NCBI GenBank assembly: GCA_030697975.1
Contig: JAUYOQ010000241.1
Span: 1 to 17,160, forward strand
Direction: 5' to 3'
From: Nitrosopumilaceae archaeon
GTDB taxonomy: Archaea > Thermoproteota > Nitrososphaeria > Nitrososphaerales > Nitrosopumilaceae
DNA length: 17,160 bases
In this document: one piece after another, positions 1 to 6,180 of the stretch
Layout of the letters: every line of letters begins with the position of its first letter
How positions within the stretch are numbered: the stretch's first letter is position 1
Made by a program: the position numbers and the translations under genes
Notes under the pieces: generated by a model
Seen by the model: the letters and a program-made list of their open reading frames with translations, nothing else
Told to the model about the DNA's origin: nothing
Databases searched by the model: none

Positions 1-1
1 C

Positions 2-106
2 ATAATGTTACCATCATTTATTTTTGAATTGGAGCAGGACATTAATTTAGTATTAATGACTTCACATGGACCAATCACAAATCTTCATGTCAAATTTTCT
101 CAATAA
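2..106 (+). CDS. Possible 3' end of a plus-strand gene cut by the left edge
   Basis: One plus-strand frame is open from the left edge for 34 codons and ends with TAA at 104-106. The translated tail has a mixed hydrophobic and polar composition (for example a stretch reading NLVLMTSHGPITNLHV) and resembles no family I can name. The next gene starts 58 bases downstream with its own TATA-like box, so this would be a separate transcription unit. An open run of this length can arise by chance in AT-rich DNA, so this is a weak call. A competing reading is a minus-strand start (ATG at 42-40) running off the edge, for which I see no TATA box at the expected distance. Confidence 0.3.
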   Translation: MMLPSFIFELEQDINLVLMTSHGPITNLHVKFSQ

Positions 107-135
107 TTTAACCATAAAACATATTGCCAAAGCAC

Positions 136-144
136 TTTTTATAC
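136..144 (+). promoter_or_regulatory. TATA-like box for the HExxH protein gene
   Basis: The sequence TTTTTATAC contains TTTATA centred about 24-25 bases upstream of the TTG start at 165. This is the spacing expected for a leaderless archaeal transcript and is the main support for the non-ATG start of the next gene. Confidence 0.5.
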
Positions 145-164
145 GCACTTTTTGATTTGGATCG

Positions 165-866
165 TTGAATCCGCTTTTAAAAATAAAGGAAGCAAGGCAA
201 AATGGTACTTTGCCAGAAAAAGTAATTTCACTAATTGAGAAGCGCTTTCCAACTGTAGTATCTGGCATAAACAGAATACAAAAAGCATCAGGAATCAATT
301 ATCCAATTGCTTACGTTGAACCATCAACAGTAATTACCTCTTCAAATTCTTACGATTATGGGATACTCTTTGCGCGAACTATCCCAATTATCATAAATGA
401 TCACTTGCAAATTGTTATACAGCTAACAGCACCGCTAATTGCATATGGATTGAAAGGAACAATACACGCAATTTTAGCCCATGAGTTTCTTCATTACCTA
501 GAGCTTATACGAAGAGCATCAAAAATGGAGATCCTCTCAGACGAAATTTCTGGAAATCTGTTTGAAAATGTATATGCAGATTCTACAAGACTTTTTGAGC
601 CAAAGGCTGTTTTTAATGATAAAACATTACTGTTACATATTACAAAAAAGTTTCCAGCTGGCTTTAGAGATTTTAAATTAGAAGATAAAACAATAAAGTT
701 TTGGATTGAAAAAAAACTTCCAACAACAAATATCACGCTTGACTCAAACATTATCAAAGTATCAGCTGAGTCACTTGCAAAAATAAAGATAGATTCAAGT
801 CTGTTAGAAAAACTAAAGAAACTAGAAGAAAAAAGCTCGATGATTAAAAAAAAGAAACTGTACTAG
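165..866 (+). CDS. Uncharacterised protein with HExxH zinc-peptidase motif
   Basis: This 233-residue protein is not one I can assign to a named family. It carries HEFLH at residues 106-110, preceded by a hydrophobic stretch (GTIHAILA), which is how a zincin active-site helix normally looks: two His as zinc ligands and Glu as catalytic base. Acidic residues about 16-17 positions after the second His (SDE, residues 125-127) could supply a third ligand; this is inference. There is no signal peptide or clear membrane helix, so it is probably cytoplasmic. The C-terminal 35 residues are rich in Lys, Leu and Glu and may form a helix. The TTG start is chosen because a TATA-like box lies about 25 bases upstream. 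The gene converges on rps27ae with a 15-base gap. It may be an inactive structural relative of a peptidase. Confidence 0.75.
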   Translation: MNPLLKIKEARQNGTLPEKVISLIEKRFPTVVSGINRIQKASGINYPIAYVEPSTVITSSNSYDYGILFARTIPIIINDHLQIVIQLTAPLIAYGLKGTIHAILAHEFLHYLELIRRASKMEILSDEISGNLFENVYADSTRLFEPKAVFNDKTLLLHITKKFPAGFRDFKLEDKTIKFWIEKKLPTTNITLDSNIIKVSAESLAKIKIDSSLLEKLKKLEEKSSMIKKKKLY

Positions 867-881
867 ATGTACAAAATCAAT

Positions 882-1058
882 TCATTTTTGTATAAACTCT
901 GTTAAACTACATTTACCGCAAGTATGTCTATCTTTGTGTTGAGCCATAAAAACTCCCTTTCCACAACGGGAACATATTTTGCGAACTCGTGTTACTTTAT
1001 CACCATCTACCTTGTAGTATTTGTTAACAGTGGGGCTTGAACCCTTTTTTCCAACCAA
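882..1058 (-). CDS. rps27ae: 30S ribosomal protein S27ae (eS31)
   Basis: This 58-residue small-subunit ribosomal protein is identified by its zinc ribbon: Cys29-x2-Cys32 (CSRCGKGVFMA) and Cys47-x2-Cys50 (HTCGKC), with the family-typical GKGVFMAxHxDRHTCGKC stretch and a basic N-terminus (VGKKGSS, then KYYKVDGDKVTRVRK). It has no ubiquitin fusion, as expected for archaea. The start is TTG at 1058-1056, immediately after the TAA stop of rps24e and in the same frame, so the two genes abut with no spacer and are certainly co-transcribed. The nearest purine-rich sequence upstream (AAGGA, within the last rps24e codons) is a weak Shine-Dalgarno candidate, so translational coupling to rps24e is likely. 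The only internal ATG falls inside the zinc ribbon (Met38) and cannot be the start. Confidence 0.93.
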   Translation of the reverse strand: MVGKKGSSPTVNKYYKVDGDKVTRVRKICSRCGKGVFMAQHKDRHTCGKCSLTEFIQK

Positions 1059-1454
1059 TTATTCCTTTTTCTCCGCTTGTTCGACTTTTACTTCTTTCTG
1101 CTCAGTTTTTTCTTCGGCCACAGTTTCTGTTTTCTGCTCTTGTGATTTTTCTTCAACTGCAGCATCTTTTTTCTTTGCTTTATCTAATCGCTCAAAAATT
1201 ACTGGACTGACTTGCTGCTTTGCTATCTTTTCATCTTCATATACATAAAAGGTACCTGTAACAACAGGCCTTCCAGCATGGGTTTTCATTTTTATTGGAA
1301 TAACAACTTTTCCGTCAAGCTTGAATTCTTTTGTAATCATGTCTGATGCCTCTAGTTTTTTTAATTTTCCTCCAAGGCCAGCAAAGTTGCATGTAATTTC
1401 TCTTCTAGACAGAAATGGATTACTTACATCACTAACAGTTTCAATTATCGACAT
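1059..1454 (-). CDS. rps24e: 30S ribosomal protein S24e (eS24)
   Basis: This small-subunit ribosomal protein is recognised by the S24e signature near the N-terminus (NPFLSRREITCNF, residues 12-24) and the central block VVIPIKMKTHAGRPVVTG followed by FYVYEDEKIAK. The conserved part ends near residue 92. The remaining roughly 40 residues are almost entirely Lys, Glu, Gln, Ala and Val, a low-complexity charged tail that makes the protein longer (131 residues) than the roughly 100 usual for archaeal S24e. The ATG at 1454-1452 lies about 28 bases after a TATA-like box, which fits a leaderless transcript. It is the first gene of a two-gene unit with rps27ae. The tail is probably disordered and exposed on the ribosome surface; that is inference. 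Confidence 0.95.
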   Translation of the reverse strand: MSIIETVSDVSNPFLSRREITCNFAGLGGKLKKLEASDMITKEFKLDGKVVIPIKMKTHAGRPVVTGTFYVYEDEKIAKQQVSPVIFERLDKAKKKDAAVEEKSQEQKTETVAEEKTEQKEVKVEQAEKKE

Positions 1455-1478
1455 GCATCACAAATCCTTCTCATAGTT

Positions 1479-1486
1479 CATATAAA
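1479..1486 (-). promoter_or_regulatory. TATA box of rps24e-rps27ae
   Basis: On the minus strand this reads TTTATATG, close to the archaeal TATA consensus, and is centred about 28 bases before the rps24e ATG, implying a leaderless transcript. Confidence 0.6.
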
Positions 1487-1510
1487 TCTTAATTGAAATT
1501 AAAAAAGAAA

Positions 1511-1516
1511 TTTAAG
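1511..1516 (+). promoter_or_regulatory. Weak TATA-like element for the DUF309 gene
   Basis: TTTAAG is centred about 24-25 bases before the ATG at 1538. It is a weak match, but its spacing agrees with other genes here and favours the ATG over the upstream TTG at 1493, for which no TATA-like box exists at the right distance. Confidence 0.3.
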
Positions 1517-1537
1517 AAAATAGAAGTCCCATATAAC

Positions 1538-2098
1538 ATGGACCGTTTTATGTTACATTTGAAAAATAACGATTATAGCCCAACTGACACCAATAATCTC
1601 CTTTCTAAGGCTCGTAACCTTTGTGCAGGCCTTGATGTAATAATACGTGATACCAGGGTTTCAAGCAAGTATGTAGAATACGACATTTCGATTCCTAAAG
1701 AACAGCTAGATGAACTTGTAAAAAGATTGCAGCCTATTGCAAAGTTAGATCATGCAAAGCATGTAGTTGAAGAACACTTTGAAAAAGATGAGGCCATAAG
1801 AAAAGGCATTTTCTATTTTAATAATGAACGATACTGGGAATGCCATGAGGTTCTTGAGGAAGCTTGGAAAAAATGCTATGAAGGAGAAAAGGATCTTGTG
1901 CAAGGACTAATTCTAGTAGCTGCAGCTTTGGTTCACTATCAGAAAAATGAAAATGATATTTGTATATCAATTTTGGAACGTGCATTACAAAAACTTGCAA
2001 ACACATCAGGTAATTACAATAACATCGACATAGACAGCTTACGTAGAAAAGCAGAAGAAATACGAAAGACTAGAAAAATCACTACATTTGCGATTTAA
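1538..2098 (+). CDS. DUF309 domain protein
   Basis: The C-terminal half matches the DUF309 helical domain: IFYFNNERYWECHEVLEE, then AWKKCYEGEKDLVQGLILVAAALVHYQK, containing the family's typical F-N-x-x-x-Y-W-E-C-H-E-V-L-E and Q-G-L-I-x-x-A-A-A-L-x-H patterns. The function of this family is unknown. The N-terminal 80 or so residues (RFMLHLKNNDYSPTDTNNLL and following) form a separate region I cannot name. Length from ATG 1538 is 186 residues. The frame extends upstream to a TTG at 1493, adding a Lys-rich 15-residue leader (ending EVPYN). I prefer the ATG because of the TATA-like element about 25 bases before it, but the longer form is possible if the VPYN stretch proves conserved. The 3' end overlaps the end of convergent apgM by 17 bases. 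Confidence 0.85.
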   Translation: MDRFMLHLKNNDYSPTDTNNLLSKARNLCAGLDVIIRDTRVSSKYVEYDISIPKEQLDELVKRLQPIAKLDHAKHVVEEHFEKDEAIRKGIFYFNNERYWECHEVLEEAWKKCYEGEKDLVQGLILVAAALVHYQKNENDICISILERALQKLANTSGNYNNIDIDSLRRKAEEIRKTRKITTFAI

Positions 2099-3347
2099 TA
2101 AGATTAAGAGCAGTTGTCACAACTTCTGCACCTTCAATTAATCCAATATTTCCTTTCTTTGCTTCAATCTCGGTGAACCTAGATGTCTTGTCTTTTTTTA
2201 TAAAATCTCCAGAGGCTAACAAGGGCACAGGATCATCACTATGTCCTTTGTTTATACACGGTGTAGAATGATCAGCAGAAATTACTATTGCGATTTTACT
2301 TGAATCAATATTGTCAAGCAAGGTTCCAAAAAATCTTTTATCAATCTCTTCTATGTTTTTCATTTTGCCTATCGCATCACCGTCGTGACCAAATTCATCT
2401 GGTCCTTTCAAATGTACGTATATGGCATTTTGAGTTTCCATAGACTGTGCAGCTACCTTTGCCTTTTCTTCATAATCTGCAAGGCCTCCAGCCTTGAATG
2501 CTTTCATTTTTAATACCTCCGAAATTCCAAGCTCTACTGGCATATCTACGATGCAGGAAAATTTCATAGAATACAACTCATTTATGGGCTGAGTGTGTGG
2601 ATATCTGTTTCCAGCATCACGAAGGATTATGCTGTTGAGAAGTTTTTTGTTGCTCTCCTTTCTTTTTTTATTTACCAAACTTTGCTTCATAATTGTCAAG
2701 GATTTTTCTGTAAACTCGTTTACCAAATCCGCTGTAAGACGCGCACTAGGCGATTCGTTTAACGGGAGGCATTTTTCAATTTTTAAAAAATCACTCACTG
2801 CCTTTGCTATTCCCATGCCGTCAACCCTGGCGTAGGCAGGATCTGTGTTTGTTATATCTGATGAAAGCATCTCTCCTTCACATCTAATCCTAACAGTCAC
2901 ACGATGACCAATAGTTGGCGCAACAACAACAGAAGCATTAGGATTTGAAAATTTTGTTTTTTCTTGTATCTCTTTTGATATTTCAATCGCATCATCTCTT
3001 TCTATTCTTCTTCCAGCTCTTCTGTCTGTGATGATTCTATTATCATCAATTGTGGCAAAATTTCCTCGCAGTGCCAAATCTCCATCCTTAAAATCAATTC
3101 CAACTCCTATGGCTTCAATTACCCCTCTTCCAACATAATTTGCATGTTGAAACCTATAACCCAGCATATTGAAAACTGCAATATCGGATTCAGGCGCTAT
3201 GCCCTTGCCTACAGAAATTACCTCACCCATTGTGCCATTTTTTGCCAATATGTCAAGATTAGGTGTAACTGCAGAATCCAAAGGCGTCTTGCCTTTTAGA
3301 TCTGGGTGAGGAAGATCGCCAACACCATCAAGCAAAACATAAATCAT
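2082..3347 (-). CDS. apgM: 2,3-bisphosphoglycerate-independent phosphoglycerate mutase (archaeal type)
   Basis: The enzyme interconverts 3-phosphoglycerate and 2-phosphoglycerate in glycolysis/gluconeogenesis, probably in the gluconeogenic direction in an autotroph. It belongs to the alkaline-phosphatase superfamily. Visible signatures are the N-terminal metal site YVLLDGVGDLPHP (Asp7), the TPLDSAVTPNLD segment, the phosphoserine nucleophile in APESDIAVFNMLGY (Ser54), the GRG block and the C-terminal metal-binding motifs ISADHSTPC and KGHSDDPVPLL, plus GPDEFGHDGD. Length (421 residues) fits archaeal ApgM (about 400-430). The ATG at 3347 gives the expected N-terminus directly before YVLLDG. 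No strong TATA box is apparent upstream. It is monocistronic, diverges from the GalT-like gene, and its 3' end overlaps the DUF309 gene by 17 bases. Confidence 0.93.
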   Translation of the reverse strand: MIYVLLDGVGDLPHPDLKGKTPLDSAVTPNLDILAKNGTMGEVISVGKGIAPESDIAVFNMLGYRFQHANYVGRGVIEAIGVGIDFKDGDLALRGNFATIDDNRIITDRRAGRRIERDDAIEISKEIQEKTKFSNPNASVVVAPTIGHRVTVRIRCEGEMLSSDITNTDPAYARVDGMGIAKAVSDFLKIEKCLPLNESPSARLTADLVNEFTEKSLTIMKQSLVNKKRKESNKKLLNSIILRDAGNRYPHTQPINELYSMKFSCIVDMPVELGISEVLKMKAFKAGGLADYEEKAKVAAQSMETQNAIYVHLKGPDEFGHDGDAIGKMKNIEEIDKRFFGTLLDNIDSSKIAIVISADHSTPCINKGHSDDPVPLLASGDFIKKDKTSRFTEIEAKKGNIGLIEGAEVVTTALNLIKSQM

Positions 3348-3498
3348 ATGAACATCGGAATTTTTAGTAATTCTGTCCAGCCCCAGTTGAACAATTGATT
3401 TTGGTCACTTTAAAGCTTCCAACATGGATATGCCATATCGAAATTAGATCTTTAAAGATGTGAAAAGTTTTTACACACACATTCTGTCACTATCAAAT

Positions 3499-4515
3499 AT
3501 GGGAGATATGCGTAAGGATTATGTTTTAGAAAGACTCGTCATAGTCTCGCCAAACGGTGATAAGAAAACCGATCCAAAGAAATGTGCTTTTTGTCCTGGT
3601 AATGAGGCAATGACAAACCCTTCATTATTATCATTAGTTGCAAAGGACGGGATGCTAAAAAGACTACAAGATAGTGAGGATTCCTACGTGGAAGATTGGT
3701 CTGTTAGAGTATTTGAAAGCAGAACTCCCGCAGTCTCTATTACAAATGAAAATACCTACAGTGACAGACCATTGTATAGCGAGCCTGCATATGGATATCA
3801 CTACGTTGTAGTAGCTTCATCAAACCACAAGGACTCTTTGGCAACAATTTCAATTGAACAATGGTCAAACGTACTCGTTGTTATTCAGGATAGATTGAGG
3901 TGGCTATATACACAAAAAGGCGTTACCTATGTTTCAATATACGTAAACCACGGCAAAGACTCAGGAGCCAGCATACTACACCCACACATAAACATGGTTA
4001 CTTTTTCTACGATTCCACCAACAATTGAAGAAGAAGCTGAGGCATCACACAAAATTCTTAATGAAAAGGGTGTTTGTCCAATGTGTCAAACAGTAAATAC
4101 AGAAACTGGTGGTCAAAGACAGGTGTTGCAGACAGAAGGTTTTATTGCATTTTGTCCATGGGCGCCATCACATCCTTTCGAATTTTGGATTAGCCCAAAA
4201 AAACACACAACCAGTTTCTCCAAAATAACTCAAAAAGAGATCAACGATTTGTCCCTGATTTTGAGGGCAACATTAGGCGGTCTTACCAACAGCATAAAAG
4301 ACATTTCATATAACTTGGTTTTCCACCTTTCACCTGAAAAGAAAAACAGTCGTCAGATTCACTGGCATATTGAAGTTTATCCATTGACGGATGCTTGGTC
4401 TGGCCTTGAGCGTGGTTATGGGGTCTTTTTGAACAAAATATCACCAGAAAAAGCAGCTGAATCTTTAGGAGCATCGTGCCGAAAAGAACTAGCTAGCCTT
4501 GTAGGCATTGTCTGA
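3499..4515 (+). CDS. Galactose-1-phosphate uridylyltransferase-like nucleotidyltransferase (HIT superfamily)
   Basis: GalT-family proteins transfer nucleotide monophosphates between sugar phosphates through a nucleotidyl-His intermediate. Numbered from the ATG at 3499 (338 residues), the zinc ligands match Cys29 and Cys32 (CAFCPGNE), His110 (SSNHKDSL) and His161, and the nucleophile is His163 in SGASILHPHIN. The C-terminal HIT-like repeat has HWHIEVYP. A second Cys pair (CPMC, residues 193-196) resembles an added zinc knuckle. The residue two after the nucleophile is Asn165; GalT enzymes usually have Gln there (E. coli Gln168). No galE or galK is nearby, so the true substrate is uncertain and ADP- or UDP-sugar phosphorylase activity is possible. 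The frame extends to a GTG at 3460, but family members start near MGDMRKDYVLER, so the ATG is preferred; ATG 3508 is also possible. Confidence 0.85.
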   Translation: MGDMRKDYVLERLVIVSPNGDKKTDPKKCAFCPGNEAMTNPSLLSLVAKDGMLKRLQDSEDSYVEDWSVRVFESRTPAVSITNENTYSDRPLYSEPAYGYHYVVVASSNHKDSLATISIEQWSNVLVVIQDRLRWLYTQKGVTYVSIYVNHGKDSGASILHPHINMVTFSTIPPTIEEEAEASHKILNEKGVCPMCQTVNTETGGQRQVLQTEGFIAFCPWAPSHPFEFWISPKKHTTSFSKITQKEINDLSLILRATLGGLTNSIKDISYNLVFHLSPEKKNSRQIHWHIEVYPLTDAWSGLERGYGVFLNKISPEKAAESLGASCRKELASLVGIV

Positions 4516-4526
4516 TACTCTGCACG

Positions 4527-4536
4527 TTTATTTATT
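4527..4536 (+). promoter_or_regulatory. TATA box of the four-helix membrane protein gene
   Basis: TTTATTTATT is centred about 25-26 bases upstream of the ATG at 4557, giving a leaderless transcript. Confidence 0.55.
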
Positions 4537-4556
4537 GTAAATTAAAATGATTTTGT

Positions 4557-4979
4557 ATGGCAGTTGAGAAATATGTAGCAGCTGCAAGTCTTGGTTTGTT
4601 TATAATATTTGTTGGCGAAATAATAACATTATATGATTTTATGATTGAACCTCAACGCGAAGTAGAACCTGCACCAAAAGTTTTACAGTTTATCTCAATA
4701 GGTATAGCACCTGCATTGGTCTTAGCTGGAACATCATTTATCATGGCAAAAAAGTATGGATCAAAACAAATAGGTGCCATGATAATTGCAGGGGGTGCAG
4801 TACTCCTAGTGGGTATGTCATATGCATATACATTACTTGACAAGATAGAATCAAGCAATCTTGTCTTTGCAGTATCTATAACGCCGCCACTTTTTATTTC
4901 AGTATCAATTCCAGTTATGGTATTAGGCATTTTACTACTTAGGGAGAAAAAGAAAAGGCCAAAAAAAGAGTATTTCTAA
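4557..4979 (+). CDS. Small membrane protein with four predicted helices
   Basis: I do not recognise this 140-residue protein. Four hydrophobic segments are visible: about residues 8-28 (AAASLGLFIIFVGEIITL), 43-64 (ending LVLAGTSFIM), 71-93 (IGAMIIAGGAVLLVGMSYAY) and 102-127 (ending VMVLGILLL). The C-terminus KKKRPKKEYF is strongly basic and should lie in the cytoplasm by the positive-inside rule; with four helices the N-terminus would also be cytoplasmic. The loop between helices 1 and 2 is acidic and Pro-containing (EPQREVEPAPK). There are no catalytic motifs and no Cys. Its own TATA box argues for independent expression. Its stop codon overlaps the end of the convergent acetyltransferase gene by 4 bases. 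Confidence 0.8.
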   Translation: MAVEKYVAAASLGLFIIFVGEIITLYDFMIEPQREVEPAPKVLQFISIGIAPALVLAGTSFIMAKKYGSKQIGAMIIAGGAVLLVGMSYAYTLLDKIESSNLVFAVSITPPLFISVSIPVMVLGILLLREKKKRPKKEYF

Positions 4980-5413
4980 CTATGATCAAATCTCATACAA
5001 TTTGCTTCTTTTTTAAAGCCAATTTTCTCATAAAATGGTTTGACGTCATCTTTACAATCTAGTATCGTTTTGTAGCAGTTGTTTTTTTTGGCATACTCCA
5101 AAAGTGCACGAACTAATTTTTCGCCAATTCCTTTTCCTTGATGTTCTTTGGATACAACTACATCCTCAATGTGTCCAACATATCCTCCATCATGAATGAA
5201 CTTTGGCTCAATAATCATGGTGGTCGAGCCAACAACCTTTCCATCTAAAACTGCTACAAATATTACATGATTTGGATTTGATTTTATTTTTGCATAGATT
5301 TGCTTTGCTTTCTGAGTGTTCAGGTTACTTGCATTTCGTAACGAATCAAGTGATTCTAAAAAGCCATTAAAAAGATCGCCTTCTTGTAATTCTCTGATTA
5401 TTAGTTTGCCCAT
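4976..5413 (-). CDS. GNAT N-acetyltransferase, resembling eukaryotic glucosamine-6-phosphate acetyltransferase (GNA1)
   Basis: This is a single-domain GNAT enzyme of 145 residues. The acetyl-CoA binding motif A is HQGKGIGEKLV (Q92-x-x-G-x-G), preceded by the beta strand GHIEDVVV (residues 80-87) and followed by CYKTILDC (113-120) and VKPFYEKIGF (124-133). The combination HIEDVVV, CYKxxLDC and FYEKxGF is the pattern of eukaryotic GNA1, which acetylates glucosamine-6-phosphate on the way to UDP-GlcNAc. That substrate is an inference, supported by the sugar nucleotidyltransferase gene that ends 9 bases upstream and must be co-transcribed with it. Other small-molecule amines are possible substrates. 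The ATG at 5413 has no clear ribosome-binding site. The 3' end overlaps the membrane-protein gene by 4 bases. Confidence 0.85.
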   Translation of the reverse strand: MGKLIIRELQEGDLFNGFLESLDSLRNASNLNTQKAKQIYAKIKSNPNHVIFVAVLDGKVVGSTTMIIEPKFIHDGGYVGHIEDVVVSKEHQGKGIGEKLVRALLEYAKKNNCYKTILDCKDDVKPFYEKIGFKKEANCMRFDHS

Positions 5414-5422
5414 ATTCTTTTA

Positions 5423-6124
5423 TCAAATATTTCCTAACTTTTCTAGGAATTGCTGATATGCCTTTCTATATGATGCCTTGTCTCCTATATCGATAAAGCC
5501 CTTATCTATCAAGAAACTATTTACCTGTTTTTTAGCAATTAACGCCTTTTTAATTACCTGATCCATCCCAAATGGTTTGTCAGATGGAATAAGAGAAAAT
5601 ACTTGGGGCTCCATAACATAGCACCCGATGTTAATATTTCCCTTAATTTCCGGTTTTTCGTTCCATGCTGTTACCCTGCCATTGGAATTGGTTTCTATAA
5701 TGCCATATGGAAGGTTTGTTTTGTACTCATAAAGGCTCATTGTAATAAAGGATCTTTTCTTCTTGTGCTGATCTATCATACGTCGTAAATTAAAATCAAA
5801 AATAGAATCTCCATAGACGCATACAAATGAATCATCGATGAACTGTTCAGCAGTTTTAAGCTGGCCTGCAGTTGCAAGGGGTCTGTTTGCTATCGCATAT
5901 TCTATGTTAACACCAAATCTATCGCCTGATTCAAAATAATCTTCAATTGTCTTCCTAAGATAACTTACACACAAAACAATCGAAGATACACCATTTTTCC
6001 TTAGCCAATCTATTAGATGCTCTAATAACGGCTTTTCACCTAAGGGTAGCATAGGTTTTGGAAGAAAAGTAGTATATGGCTGTAGCCTTGTACCAAGACC
6101 GCCTGCAAGTATTACTGCTTTCAT
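5423..6124 (-). CDS. Sugar-1-phosphate nucleotidyltransferase (NTP_transferase family)
   Basis: The enzyme is expected to join a sugar-1-phosphate and an NTP to give an NDP-sugar and pyrophosphate. The nucleotide-binding signature is AVILAGGLGTRLQPYT followed by LPKPMLPLG (residues 3-29), with the metal-binding Asp106 in VCVYGDSIFDF, the sugar-binding-type segments RPLATAGQLKTAE and YGIIETN, and EKP near residue 157. At 233 residues it has only the catalytic Rossmann-like domain. It lacks the left-handed beta-helix acyltransferase domain of GlmU or of archaeal bifunctional enzymes. Base and sugar specificity (glucose-1-P, mannose-1-P or GlcNAc-1-P; dTTP, GTP or UTP) cannot be read from sequence alone. 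It is the first gene of a two-gene unit with the GNA1-like acetyltransferase, which could supply the missing acetylation activity. Confidence 0.9.
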   Translation of the reverse strand: MKAVILAGGLGTRLQPYTTFLPKPMLPLGEKPLLEHLIDWLRKNGVSSIVLCVSYLRKTIEDYFESGDRFGVNIEYAIANRPLATAGQLKTAEQFIDDSFVCVYGDSIFDFNLRRMIDQHKKKRSFITMSLYEYKTNLPYGIIETNSNGRVTAWNEKPEIKGNINIGCYVMEPQVFSLIPSDKPFGMDQVIKKALIAKKQVNSFLIDKGFIDIGDKASYRKAYQQFLEKLGNI

Positions 6125-6146
6125 GAAATGGTATTTGAAAAGTTGG

Positions 6147-6155
6147 TTATTTATG
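6147..6155 (-). promoter_or_regulatory. TATA box of the nucleotidyltransferase-acetyltransferase pair
   Basis: On the minus strand this reads CATAAATAA, centred about 27 bases before the ATG at 6124, giving a leaderless transcript. Confidence 0.5.
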
Positions 6156-6180
6156 TTGAGTTATAGATCTCTACGTATTA

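Noticed and set aside
1..42. Possible minus-strand start (ATG at 42-40) running off the left edge
   Set aside because: Only 14 codons are visible, no TATA-like box sits at leaderless distance and the codons show no recognisable N-terminus.
1021..1248. Plus-strand open frame rich in Ser, Phe and Cys
   Set aside because: It is the antisense of the low-complexity Lys/Glu tail of rps24e; the composition is a mirror of that tail and rps24e is certain.
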